From NCBI RefSeq assembly GCF_037975245.1, contig NC_092574.1:7876213-7940212 (forward strand): a stretch of DNA of 64,000 nt. Reading direction: 5' to 3'. Within the stretch, counting starts at the first letter, position 1, and the number at the start of each line of letters is the position of its first letter. The notes beneath the pieces are model-generated. The model was not told the DNA's origin. It was given only the letters and a program-made list of their open reading frames with translations, and did not search any database. The position numbers and the translations under genes are program-made. Positions 51,401 to 64,000 of this stretch are shown here, in pieces. This DNA comes from Apostichopus japonicus. Lineage: Eukaryota; Echinodermata; Holothuroidea; Aspidochirotida; Stichopodidae.

Positions 51401-51705
51401 ACTCAGCTCCAGCAGTTGGGGACAATTGCGGCAGAATAGTTGAGCAATGTCTCATCCACTTTCTTAAAAGCTTAGTCGGCCCTAACTCGGATCTAGACAG
51501 AGTTATAAGGACGGTTAAATGTAGTAAATAAACCCTTAAAACCCAGATTCTTATATAATTAGTCATAAAATACTGCTGAGGACATCCATCAGGAGATTTA
51601 GCTTTAAAAGATGAGTCATTAGATACAACCAAACAACTGCCTAGACTTAAAATGCTGACAAACCTATATCCAAGGTCATGACCTCGCACACAGACAGTGG
51701 TTTGC

Positions 51706-51706
<1 letters not shown>

Positions 51707-51758
<52 letters not shown>
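51707..51758. repeat. (AT)n microsatellite
   Basis: About 52 bp of uninterrupted AT. Nothing else in the immediate flanks. Confidence 0.95.
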
Positions 51759-52022
51759 TACACTGCAGTTCGAAATAGCTGTCAAAAAGTTCATGACCAT
51801 GAGCTGTATATTTATCAATTATTATTATTATTCTTTTTTAAAATCAGCTAAACCACCCTCACCTTCAATCTTCCTCTAATTATTATACAGTACATTGCTT
51901 ATAAGCATATATATAAAAGTTAAAAGAATTTTCTTTCATGATTACAATGGGGTGCATGCATTCTCATAATTGGTTCATGGCACATAAACTTGGGAAACAC
52001 TTTTGAACAATTTATGTTTTGA

Positions 52023-52220
52023 ATGATAACCTTCTCTCCACACTCCCAGATATCTTTCCAGCTAACTTCCAAACGGAGGAAAGTTACAACAAAAGTTATG
52101 TCAGGAATACAGGCAGGCATTGAAAAGTGTCACCTGCCCTTCAACGAGCACCGGCCCGTTGACTACATTAATGCTATTTCCCTGTACAATTCCTTGAAAA
52201 ATCTCTACATTGCAGACTAA
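52023..52220 (+). other. Isolated protein-like open frame, unknown
   Basis: A 65-codon frame ending in TAA whose later part (residues about 15-65) has balanced, protein-like composition: KRRKVTTKVMSGIQAGIEK, then HRPVDYINAISLYNSLKNLY. It follows a CTCTCCACACTCCCAG sequence that could be a splice acceptor at about 52049. I do not recognise the family. It could be a terminal exon of a plus-strand gene, a gene fragment carried by a mobile element, or chance. The base composition is less AT-rich than the flanks. Confidence 0.25.
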
Positions 52221-54494
52221 CGGAGTGAACTTAATACTAGGGCAATAATGAAGACAGATAAATAATGTTAGTAATAGATTCTCAAGAAATGATGCCTTCG
52301 CTGTGAACAGGTCAAAGGTTACGTCTGTTAGCTTTCTCTCGGTGATCATGCTTGAAAGGTATGACTTAACACTTTACTGGGCTGTACAGCAGAACATTAA
52401 AAAGAAAAGACAAAATGTCAAGTAGCTGAGATGTCAATCATATGAGAACAATCACCACCATCCATCCCCTCTTCATTCAGGAATGGCGAGTAATAACAGG
52501 ACTTGTACGTCAATCTTCACTGGATAAACTGGTGTCATATTTGAATGACAGTCAAGAAATAATAGCGACACGGTTACACCAGTTTATCCCCTTTTGGTTA
52601 ACCTCCCATCTCTTATAAACAACCACCACACTTTTGTTTGCTTTCACTTAATTCTGTTCTAATAGAGATGTATCTGTCTGATATATCACTCTCAGTGATT
52701 GTTTGTCTAAAACCTTTGTTGATAACTGGTCAGCATTTTACTTGAAACTATAGTCCCCATTTTTCAGTCAAGTTTGAACATTACTAGACGAAAAAGTCCC
52801 GAAAGAAATCCAAATTGATAGTTAAGCAGATATTATCCAGCACTTGCCACTTAGTCAAGAAAAGTATTAACTTGAAAATGTTTTGAAAACAGCACAGAAA
52901 TCTATTACTACTTGCTCTTTTCCGCTGTCTATAACTTCCCAAGTCAGTTTTATAATGTTCATTTACTTATGTAATGGAATAAATTTAGAATAATAAGTTA
53001 ATTATTCAGAGAAATAATATTCTGTCGCCATATATCATCTTCATGTTAACACTTACATAGTCTAGTAAGTAATAACTGATGCACACTAATTTTGTGCTGC
53101 TAATCCTGCTGTGACTAACAAAATGCTTATACTATCCTAGCTTCCTCCCAATAAAAAAATTTGAACTTCAAATAACCTTTTTTCCTTTTGAAACTATAAC
53201 CACTCAGTTGTTTGTTTTCAATTAACAAGTTCTACAGGTTAAACCTCCCTAAAGATAAATACATATTGTTTTACACATGATCCTATAAAACGGTACACAG
53301 ACAATAAAATCCTCTTCAATTTACAGAATCCCTTGCAAGGTCAGAACAGGGTCACAACATTTCATTCAACTTTTGTGGAAAGGAATTAGAGCGACAATTT
53401 ATAGTTGGATAATACCACCATTTCCAAGGTTTCAATGTAGTGATATTAATATTTTCAGTATGCTGCTAAGTTTTGCACAATGGTATAACTTATTTATATT
53501 GAATATTAAGCAACAATTATGTTTAAGAGAATTTGAAGGCAGTGAATATGATTAAACCGTAACAGGTGAAATATATACTATATAACAAATTTCACTAAAT
53601 ATATCCCACTATCTCCCCCATACATCCATACCCCTTCCCCCTCCCCCCAAAAAAGTAATTTAATTCCTCTTCTAGTGTAGCCTTGGCTCAAGGCTTCTTT
53701 CCACTATCTCCCTCCCCTCACCATCACCCTCCCCGCACCACCCCCTCCCCTCCCATCCACCGGTCCCAGATAAAACTAGTGTGGTTAATGGATAAAAGAA
53801 TTGCTGACCTGCCATATTCATAGTAATTGCACTTATAGAATGACACTAATTCCGTTCTTGTTTATCAGCACAGAAATATTCACTAACAATAATTTTTCTT
53901 TCTTTCCTTTTACTACTTATGACATAATGCTACAAGTTCTCGGCCAATGTCATATTCAATTGTACACAGTACATCTACACATACGGTACAAATTATGTTA
54001 AGAACATGATTTCCCAACCAGGACCAGCGATCACAGACATACTTAAAATTAGCAGCAATAAATGCATTGTTCTGATTTTGCCCACATGCGGATTTGACCA
54101 AACTCAGAAATGATGGCAATGCTTTCATCCCGACCAAGACACCCCAGATAGGCTTACACTTAATGACGTCAATAAATCAGCAACCCATGTCACACTGTCT
54201 GGTTCGGATTTCATGGATTGCTATATCATAGCCATTTAGAACAGTTTCTCTGTGGCTAAGAGACATTCCTGATCCAAATATGACAGATGTTAAGACTTAA
54301 CCGGCTATGACAGGTCCCACAGAAAAAAGAGGGAACATTAAACTGAGAAGAAGAAGAAGCACTCATTTAATAAATTTCCAGGCTTGAAGGATGAAAAAAG
54401 CTTTAACACAAAGAATATCCACAATGACAAGTTACACAGTTGGAGACAGAGTGTCCGGAAACTTACTGGTTTGGGGATTTACGAAAGACGATAC

Positions 54495-54869
54495 TTACCT
54501 GTCTCTATTCTACTTATGCACTTAATCTACCTAGCCTACAACAGTAGGTAGCATTTTAGCACTGTGCCCCCCCCCCCCACATAACACCATAATTCCTTCC
54601 GAAATTTAGCGTGATACTTATCAGTGCTTGATGCAGGTGATGTTGTTATCTTGAATACTGCCTTCAGAAACTTCACCATAAACTTTTAAACCAATAAGAT
54701 TCCAATGGATATAAATCACACTAGAAAAACAGTTGTGAGCCTTGAGGATGGTAGATTTGGAAGGTGGAGGTAGTAGGTGTTATGTGGGGGGGGGGGGGGG
54801 CACAGTGCTAAAATGTTACCAACTGTTGTAGGTTAGGTAGATTAAGTGCATTGAATGGAGACAGGTTAG
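54495..54869. mobile_element. ~375-bp inverted-repeat element (MITE)
   Basis: The arm 54495-54588 (ACCTGTCTC, TGCACTTAATCTACCTA, CATTTTAGCACTGTGC and a C run) is matched in reverse complement by 54776-54869 at roughly 88% by eye. The 190-bp middle is unrelated. The left arm end contains the minus-strand donor match CAG|GTAAGT; in the right arm the equivalent has changed to GTTAGA. Confidence 0.7.
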
Positions 54870-57800
54870 AGAGGAGTGAAGTCAATGCTATGATTCAGCG
54901 GTAGCTCAATAAGTGAAAACTATCTTTACACTTGAGTCCACTGTGTATTAAATCTAATTATTTCTTTGATCCAACTAGATGCATTTCAAAGAAAATAAAT
55001 TTTTTTTGGGGGGGCACGGGAGGGGGAGGGGGGTTTGGTTATCTTGCCCAAAATGTTCCTACAATTTCAAATATAGAAGAAATTGTTTCTTGCAAGCACG
55101 GAAAACTTGCAAGACCCATCGACAGTTTTGATGCACAGGTATGATGAGAGATGTACTTCAAAAAATTGAAGATGGGGGAGGGCGCTGGACTGGATTAATT
55201 TTCCCTTCACCTTATTTCAACATTTTCCCCTCTTGCACTTGAACTTCTGACAGATGTCTTCACCTGTGCACGGTTCATAAGGTCTTTTATTATATAACGA
55301 CAGTTTGATTGACTTTCTATATACCAATCGTTAATATCCTCAATTATTTCCGGTTGCATAATAACTTCTGCCACTGACCACCAAAACAGGAAGAGGGAAC
55401 AAAGACTATAAATCGTATCAGGAAATTCATATATACAAGGTGTATTGCTCTATTTAGGTTAACAATTTCCTCCATTCACTTTTGAGCCTTGCGCATGCAC
55501 GTAGACCGTGCTGATCACTGGGCAATAAATAATGAAAACAGTTTATTCGGTCAAAGAGAAAACTGAAGTATCAAAAGTTTAGGCTGAAAATGATCGGCTG
55601 AAATCATCCATGTTGATGGTTGTCAGCAAAAGGGAAAAAAAAAAAAATTTATGAAGCTGGAAATTATTTAATGTTAATTCATATTTTAAACCTATCGTGT
55701 TTAGACTAAATGTAAGCAATTGCTGTATTATATTCCTTCTCAATGTGTGTAGATATGGGATCCTGTCCCAGCCATGTACCAGGAATGCCCGGTAACTGTT
55801 GTCATAGTAATATACTGTACATACTGAAAACTCAGAAAGCCAAGCAAATGTTGCTCCCAAATCAAGAAAAAATTTAGATGTTTCTTATGGCTATACTGCC
55901 TGACATCATATCTGTTAAATTTTCTTTCATTCTTGTCCTTTTTAACAAACTATTATGATAACATTTTTCCTTCCCGTTTTGATCCTTGTGTATACAATAA
56001 AATTCTTTCTGAATAATAAGTATAAAGCGACTAACACATGTCTGAACATATGGGGGGGGGGGGATTGTGACAGGATAATTGAGGCAAACCAATTACAAAA
56101 ATTGTGTCTGAAGATTATGGGGAAAGAAGAAAAAAGCTAACATCACTCCCACTACACTCTTGATAATGATGTACTAGTAACACCCTGAGGAACATAAGGA
56201 CACCCAGCCAATGACTGATTTGAACATTCAGTAACAGCTGCAGCTGTTAAAACCAGACACAGTGCTCCATCAAAGTCAATGGGAATGGATGGGTAGGAAT
56301 GTGACAATGTATGTGTCTTATTAAAAATCTGTTTTCTCTTTTTTTGGGACACAAAAATAGCTGACAAGGATATTCACCTCCCCAAAAGAGGCTAAGTCAA
56401 ATTGAGTGGCAAAACCTTGCAGTCTTCTACAAGGAGTAAGATTGGGGGGTTGGGGAGGGGAATTAAAACTGAAATAATTTTAGGCACTAAATTCAAAGAG
56501 ACTTGAATCTCATGAATTGTAATGTTCAAGTGTCCATGAAGTTGGAAGTTGAAATTTAGCCTTGTATAGAGAATAAATGTATTATTAATAAGTTCATGCA
56601 TATTAACTATACTGACAGTTAATAAATATGTCATGGTATTATAAATAACTATTAAAAATAACCATACATGCATATCAACTATATTGATAGTTAATAAATG
56701 TGTCATGATGTTAATTAAGAAACATATAGGGCATAATAACTTGATAGTTAATAAGCATACAGTACATATGCAACTTAAGTTTCATTTTCTCTTGTATACT
56801 TTACTGGAATGACTGAATAACAAAGGAAAGAAATACCGAACATGAAACCTTTAATTAGTCCCAGATCATTCACCACCTGCACTGACTCAGAACAAACCAG
56901 TAAGTTTAACATAAACCTAGTCTTGTGGCTGGTACCAGCTATATAGGCAATGTTAGTTTCATTTCAACATTGCGACTGAAAACTAACAGGAATCAAATTA
57001 CATCAAATGATAGATCATACCCATCATTCAAAACAAGTATTGACAGCTATTTACATACAGACCAATTATGCAGGTCATTTGAGAATTATTATGAATATTA
57101 ACGTAACATCTACTTCATGTTTGAACCACTATTTCAACACACTGTAGGCCTTCAGTACTGTACCTGTTTAATAGCTGGACATTGCCACTCTGTAAAATTG
57201 GTTTTTACTCAATTTTATTTTGCTAACTGGATGGAACCTCCCTCCTGAGTTTATTTCATTCCAAACATTGAATATTCCAAACCAAAGTTAGGTTCAACTT
57301 GAGAGAACTATTTTACCGAACAAGAGCTACAATGTACAGCATATATGTAACTGGTCCAATACAAGCAAAGGTATAACCTTCACAAAATTGATGTCAACAT
57401 TATGAAATTTGCTAGTTACAAGAAGGAAGATAAACAAAAGAGACCAGTACAAGAGAACACCACTTCCACTACGGTATTGTTCTGACCAACCTATTGTCCA
57501 CGTAACAATGTCATCACATGATGTCATCACTTAAACACCATCCCTAGCTTTATAAATCAACAACTCTCTAGCACTCCATTTCCTGTTTATAACGCTACTC
57601 ACTGATCTTCCCGAGTTTCTGCTTCAAACATGTTCCAGCCGATACATTCTTTCTTTCCTCTCACAAATTTCCCAATGAATATATATTCATTTTTATTTCT
57701 ATCCATTGGTTCTTCAGCCTTGTTTTGAAATTTCAGGGCTTAAAGTGTTCTTTAAACACAGACCAGTCCTTTAACCATTTCTAAAGATCAACTACCAAAA

Positions 57801-59631
57801 ATTTACGATCGAAAACTTGCTTTATACGGTTCCAAGCCATAATTCATACACTGTACTTACCATCGTAGCAAACTTTGTACACGATACGTATATATATAGT
57901 CAGCCTTCCGAGAAGCGAATCTGATCCCAGAACGACGACATCACGACTAACATTGACATGCAGTAGCAGAGCATTAATTCAACTGACTTTTAATGGCAGA
58001 AATGTTTATCGTTGTTAAGTTCCAAAGTACAAGCAGAATTCAAATATCTCTATCTACTGGAGTTTTCAATAACCAAGTAAGGGTTTTGACTGAACCGAAA
58101 GGACCAACTACTGTGATAGTTTACCATATTTGTACAATACATTTCATACTTTGGTCAAAATATACAGCTTTTTAAGTCTCTGTCCAAACAAAAGCTTTTA
58201 TAATATTTGCAGACGCTGTGACAAAACACGTTACAATTAAGCACACAATTAAATTGTTTGATAGTATACAGTGAACATGATGACGTCACACAACACAACC
58301 TTGCTGGGAGTGAACGATGAAAATGTTTACCTCGGCTAGCATAATTTTATGTAAGTATGGCTGCCAACTTACATATTCATGATTACTCTAGCTACGGTAG
58401 TAGACTACAGTAAATGATTTAAGTGTTCCCTAAATGAGTGAATTCATTTATCCATTGATTCACTCTAACAGGCGATTGTTTTTATATCTCCATAGATTTC
58501 AGTTATTAACTTATCAGCGAATAGATAAATCCACATCTTACTTGCTCTATGAACTTTAATATCTTGATGCCTACTGTACCATTTTGAATGAACATGCACA
58601 CATTGCTGATCAAAGTCCAATTTGCTTTGTTGTTTTCTAGACTAAACATTTGAAAATTTATCTGCATACATCAAACCACCATATTTGCATGTTCAGTACT
58701 CTAAACAGAATTCACTGTACAAATTTGCTCCTTCACTATAAACAAGAGTAATACAACTGGATAAATTGATAAACTATATATCTAACTATGCAATGTAGAG
58801 CCTATAGTACACATGTACATGTACATGTCTGAAAATACAAAGTATGAGTATCTATCTACAGGTATTACTTATCATATTATACACAGAATGCAGAAATAAC
58901 TTTACCAGTGCTTTAAATCAATCCAATACTTTTTTTAATTTTCTAAATCTATAACATAAATTCTTTTACATATTTACCTGCATATAGGCTTATTATAACC
59001 TTTCTAATAAATCCACATTCGGTGTAATTATCCTACGAAATATCCATCAAAGCATCAAATGTTCAACACACACAGGCATACATGTGTGTGACTATAGCAA
59101 ACTTCCATACATAGCATAGTTCCATGGGCACTTATCACAATATACAGACTGTACACACACTACAGGCAATTGAGGGAGGTAGCTTATCTATGTAGCAAAT
59201 TCACAGACACAGGGTGACTAGGTTCTCTTTTGTGTGTTAGTGTCATTGAAGGACATCTTGGATTAACCTCTGTAAGAGACTGGTCTTCTGTCACTGCCAA
59301 CAAATCAATATCTCTTTCTGGATGCTGGGAATCTGATCTTTTTGTTATTCAAATCAGGGTTCAGACATAACTGAGAGTGGTTGTTATAGTAATGTTAATA
59401 AATTGTGGCATAGTTAGTCTGTGATGTCACCATTTATAAAAGATCATTGTCCAATAGGTTGGAAACAGTTTATGCAATTGCTATTGGTAAGAAACAAAGA
59501 TGTCATAAGTATATTCACAAACAGAGCAGAGAAATACTTTAAACTAAGAGCTTCCTCTTTCTTTTAATGAATAAACTGAGGGAAAAAATTGACTGTTTAT
59601 GGTGGGATACTGGAAATGGGAATGTGAGTGA

Positions 59632-60056
59632 GGTTGGGCAGGAGAGGGTAAAGGGAATAGGGTAGAGTTGAATGGGAGAAGAGATGGAGAAGGGGAGATA
59701 GAGAAGGAGAAGGGGAGAGGGGAAGAGGGAGAAGGGAAGAGGGAGAAAGAGACCAGAGAGGGGGAAGGGTGGAGGTGGAGGTGGAGGGAGGAGAAATGGA
59801 GATGGAGATGGGTGAGATGGAGAAGGGGACAACGGGAAAGGGAGAGGGAAAGAGGGAGGAGGGGAGCAGAGAGGGAGAAGGGGGACGGAGAAGGAGAAGG
59901 GGGCCGGAGTGGGGGAGAGGGGAAGGGGAGAGGGGAAGGGGAGAGGGGAAGGGAAGAGAGAGGAGGGGAGAGGGGAAGGGAAAGGGGAGAGTGGGGAGGA
60001 GTAGAGAGAAGGGGATGGAATGGGCAGAAAAATAATGGAAAGAGGAGATAAAGTTA
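59632..60056 (+). repeat. Polypurine tract of about 420 bp
   Basis: Almost pure A/G on the plus strand with GGGAGAGGGGAAGG motifs and few interruptions. Such tracts can form intramolecular triplex (H-DNA). The Arg/Glu/Gly-rich and Pro/Ser/Leu-rich frames on the two strands are compositional artefacts. Confidence 0.95.
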
Positions 60057-61200
60057 AAAGTCACACAGCAGCTTTGTTTTACATGAGAACTAAATGAGTT
60101 GAAACATTTTAAATGATAAACTAACCTTTAAGCGTAGAAAGTGAAATTGGTTCAGGGTTTGTTTAAATTAAGATGAAGTCTCCAATCATGTTTTGCCATA
60201 TAATAGCTCTAAATATGTTAATTATATTATTGTACCTCAAGAGACCCTTTGAAACAAGTTTTTGCCACATCTTATGCGCAACACAAAATTGCACAGGTCT
60301 GCACAACACAAAATTTCCATACGCCGATAGTTAATCAGGACTCAGACGGACAAAAAGAACGAATGCAACTGAAGGAGAAAGGCTATAGGGCGAGGGAGTC
60401 AACAGCATTTATTTTTCAAAGATATAACAAACAGAGTCCAATGTGTCCTTTGTCTGTCTTCCCTCAGTTAACCTTTGAATAAAATTCCTGCGTGGATCAA
60501 AACAATTCACCTCCACTTTTTTAATGTGTGGATATCTGCCCAGAGATAGGGGAGATGTTAAGTGAGGAGGAGGGAGTGATAGGGCAAGAGATCATCAAAA
60601 GGTCTGACAACAGCAATTAGTGAGGAGTAACTGAAATGGATGTAACGATAGCTAAACTAGGTCAAAGTTTAAAGCCGAGTCTTTAGGAAAGGGTTCAGAG
60701 AGACCACACATACAGCTTGAAAGTACTTTGCAGAGATTTAGGTTACATGTGAAACCAAACAAATATGTATACACAGATTTAGTGTACATTACAACCCTTG
60801 GTCAACTTGCTAAAGTGAACAGTACTAATCTCCAGGGCTGTGACATCAAGAGGCTCTTAAAGTAAATACACCAACACAGATGTTCTTCTTTATGTTTCCA
60901 GGACATCAAAGAAAGAAGATCAGAAAGCCAAAAGAAATTCTTTCCTTGACTGTCTCCCATTTTCTACAAAGTCAATTGAGGAGGAATGTAATTTGGAAGC
61001 TGATAATATTTACTAGGACTAACCTAGATGGGCAAGTACCTATGACTCTGAACAAAGTACTAATAAAATATCCTATAAACAGTGCCCAAAATTGAAAGAG
61101 TACAGGGTCAACTGAAGGGTCAATGTTGAATTTCCTGTTTAGTTTTGTGAGAGGTTCTAAAAAAATGCACACATACATAAATTTCCAGAACTGTATTAAT

Positions 61201-61412
<212 letters not shown>

Positions 61413-61461
61413 TTTCCAACTCATTACGATTTTCAATTATATATATAGACAGATATATACA

Positions 61462-61528
61462 CAAGTATAAATCACTTAATTCTAATATCCAGGTTATTCT
61501 GAAAGGGGAAACTGTGGAAGAGGTTTAA

Positions 61529-61572
<44 letters not shown>

Positions 61573-61655
61573 TATATATATATACAAGTATAAATCACTT
61601 AATTCTAATATCCAGGTTTTTCTGAAAGGGGAAACTGTGGAAGAGGTTTGAGACA
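61462..61655. repeat. 72-bp direct repeat separated by AT microsatellite
   Basis: CAAGTATAAATCACTTAATT through AAACTGTGGAAGAGGTTT occurs at 61462-61530 and again at 61586-61655 with about two substitutions. The interval is an AT run (61532-61585). This looks like a recent local duplication. Confidence 0.85.
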
Positions 61656-64000
61656 GGTAAACTAAGGTCCTTGACAGCTCAGACCACTTGAATGTACTCC
61701 TCTGTAGCCGAAACAGGAAATTATTATGACAGACTGAATAATCTTCAAAAGATATTTCTATTTATAATGTGACGATTACATATAAAATTGCCCTCAACTC
61801 TTCTAATTAAGTTATTAATCATCCCTATAATTGACTATATATTCATGATACCCGAGTATATGGTGATTAATTTTGAGGTTTCAATCAACTTACTATCAAA
61901 AATGAAATCCTTTTTGACTATATAATTAATGCAAGTACTGCATTAACTATACTGACACTATGAGTTGCGACATGTACTGCCCAATTGAAAAGTATGAACA
62001 CATAGTTTTGCTTTTTTCAACACACAAGGCACACCTTTTGCCATGCACACTGTCACTAAGGTGGATGTCTGAAGGGGTGGGGGACATTCTTACCTTCCCC
62101 TTCCAAGAAATCCCCATCCTCCAAAACTGGTCTCCGGACCTATATACTCTTATGGGTACTGACTATCTGTGCACGGAAAGGTTTACGGCCGAAATTAATT
62201 TCTCCTTCTGCCTACCCTAGCCCATTCCTCATTCTCCTTTTTTATCCCCTTCCCTTACCCTCCTCCCATAACCCTCCTCTCCCCACCCTCATTCCCCTAC
62301 CATTCACCTTATCCAACCTATTCCTTAACAACAGATTATATCACTATCAAAACTTACATTTATGACACCAAAACTGAAAGATAAGCTGGAAGAACTATGT
62401 CCTATGATTCACTATGTATTACTAATATACGATTACTTTATGTTTACAATCCACTCGTCAACATTCTGTTACCAGTCTTTGTCATGTTTCTCTATTGATA
62501 GTGTTGCCATAGCTACCGCAGTTAAAAGTAAACTCGGTTCTGATAGGACATAAAGATCATATTTTCCCCTCCGATATTAACAAACCTTTGACTCCACTTG
62601 AGCATGGTGCGTAAGAAATATCTCCTGACAACACAGTGGCTTTGGACTTCTATTGGTGGAAAACAATAGCGGTGCATAAAGTCTTCATAATCCTTTTAGT
62701 TGATAAATCAAACCTCACTTGAAGTTACATCAATCCATTCAGCGTAATTCAATTCATAAATGTACTTGCAAGCTGTTAAACCTACTGTAACATGGAGTTT
62801 GAGTCAATCCCTGAGTAATCTTTATTGACAATCATTTAAGCAATGAAAGTAGAGCTTGACACTGTCAACGACAAAAACTTTTTTCCTTTTTCCCATTTTC
62901 CCATCAGAAAGACACAATTTGCACTCTATATACAGTACGTATCCAATGCTACTAAGAAGGACAAGAAGTCTTGACAATTCTACTAATATGTAAGTCACCT
63001 GTAGAGTAAATATCTCACCAGTTGTTGGCAGCCGGTCACTATTGCGAATATCGTGCTGATGTTCTTAATCAGTTTATACTAAATTTGGAAAAAAGTTGTC
63101 AGAATCACTCAGTATTCTCATTAATCTTTGCACGTTTTTCTGTTAAATGAAAAGTTTAACAAGTTCAGTCCAAGCTGCTGCTGCACTTTTGCTCCACCAT
63201 TTAATGATCAGAGATTGTATAAAAATTAGCAACGATTTATGATCTGGTCGCAATATATTAAAGGTCCATTTGCTTCTACAGTTGTCACAGTACACAAACG
63301 AACGTTATGGAAAAGTTCCACTCCTCGGCCAGATTATACCTGTCTGTATTATAAAAGTCTGACCTAAATTGAAGAATCATATTCCAGAAATACACAGAAA
63401 TGATTCAAAGGACACAGTTTTTAATAGCTAACTGAGTGTACATATACAACAGTGTAACAACAATATGACATGCAGTCCAAATCAGTGTTAAGAGCCATGA
63501 TATCAAATACAGAGTAGCAGTGGCTTACAACAACAGTGCCCCTGTGTTTGTTCCCTGCAACAGACTCTTGAGAATCAGTTCAACCCAGCATGCACCTTTA
63601 CAAGGTAGTTAGAGTCACTATTACTGCATATGACTGAATTTCATCCTTTACCCATTTATACTTCACCCTTTGACCTTGACCCTGAGGATATGTTTGCCCT
63701 CTGCATTTCATAATCCAAACAAGCGAGTTATAAATTGTAAATATTTCAGATTCCTGGGAAAGACTTCATGACCACAGACCCTAATGTAATAATTCCACTG
63801 TAGAGGAGAGCTAGGATTTCTATATATCCACAAACTGGAACAAGAGCAATCAAAATTTTAAATCCATTGAATCAAAGAAATCACAAGATCTTTGCACAAA
63901 ACTTGATGGCAGCTGTTGGTATACAATTAATCCTCTAGGAATCAGAAAAGAAAAATTGCTAAAAGCTTCCTTTCTGCAAATTGCGATGAGATGTCTGACA

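Noticed and set aside
59539-60064. 155-codon Pro/Ser/Leu frame and 127-codon Arg/Glu/Gly frame
   Set aside because: Products of the polypurine tract; no non-repetitive coding signal.

Overview
The window looks like nuclear DNA of an animal, most likely a marine invertebrate deuterostome (echinoderm- or hemichordate-like). It is AT-rich and intron-rich with GT-AG introns. It holds long AT, GATA and purine microsatellites, many poly-G/poly-C runs and several families of short non-autonomous DNA transposons. There is no operon structure, CRISPR array or dense bacterial-type coding. The taxon is an inference from style, not proof.

The one gene I can support is a Shroom-family cytoskeletal regulator on the minus strand, 48470 down to 20370. 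I assembled nine coding exons with consensus splice sites. The intron phases agree at every junction (2, 0, 2, 2, 2, 0, 2, 0) and the summed frame is divisible by three. From the ATG at 48448 it encodes about 1488 residues: a long Ser/Pro/Arg-rich disordered region, a short FPPPP-type EVH1-binding motif, and a C-terminal coiled-coil ASD2 (Rho-kinase-binding) domain split over the last four exons and part of the fifth from the end. No PDZ exon was found; it may lie beyond 64000 or be missing from this isoform. A possible alternative first coding exon at 29225-29134, inside the 17.5-kb intron, splices in phase to the ASD2-side exons and would give an ASD2-only protein of about 441 residues.

Left part (1-16400): accessory DNA downstream of the gene. 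It contains a small inverted-repeat MITE (801-960), a degenerate hAT-like element (about 2577-3279), and a 2.8-kb TTAA-flanked element with roughly 370-bp terminal inverted repeats (3783-6563). Its right repeat is interrupted by a 755-bp hAT-type element with a perfect 8-bp target duplication (5620-6374). Then comes a 7.6-kb satellite array of 758-bp monomers (about 7560-15210), in which each monomer carries a foldback of about 415 bp and the monomers form a three-unit higher-order repeat. A diverged tandem family rich in AGGTCA half-sites follows (about 15760-16400).

Middle part (16400-48500): the 3' flank or 3' UTR with a 33-bp tandem repeat, then the Shroom exons and introns. The introns carry 16-bp and 40-bp minisatellites and AT microsatellites.

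Right part (48500-64000): no exon I can call with confidence. It is probably 5' intron or upstream DNA of Shroom, with an inverted-repeat element, a purine tract of about 420 bp, a long GATA microsatellite and one isolated protein-like plus-strand ORF of unknown identity.
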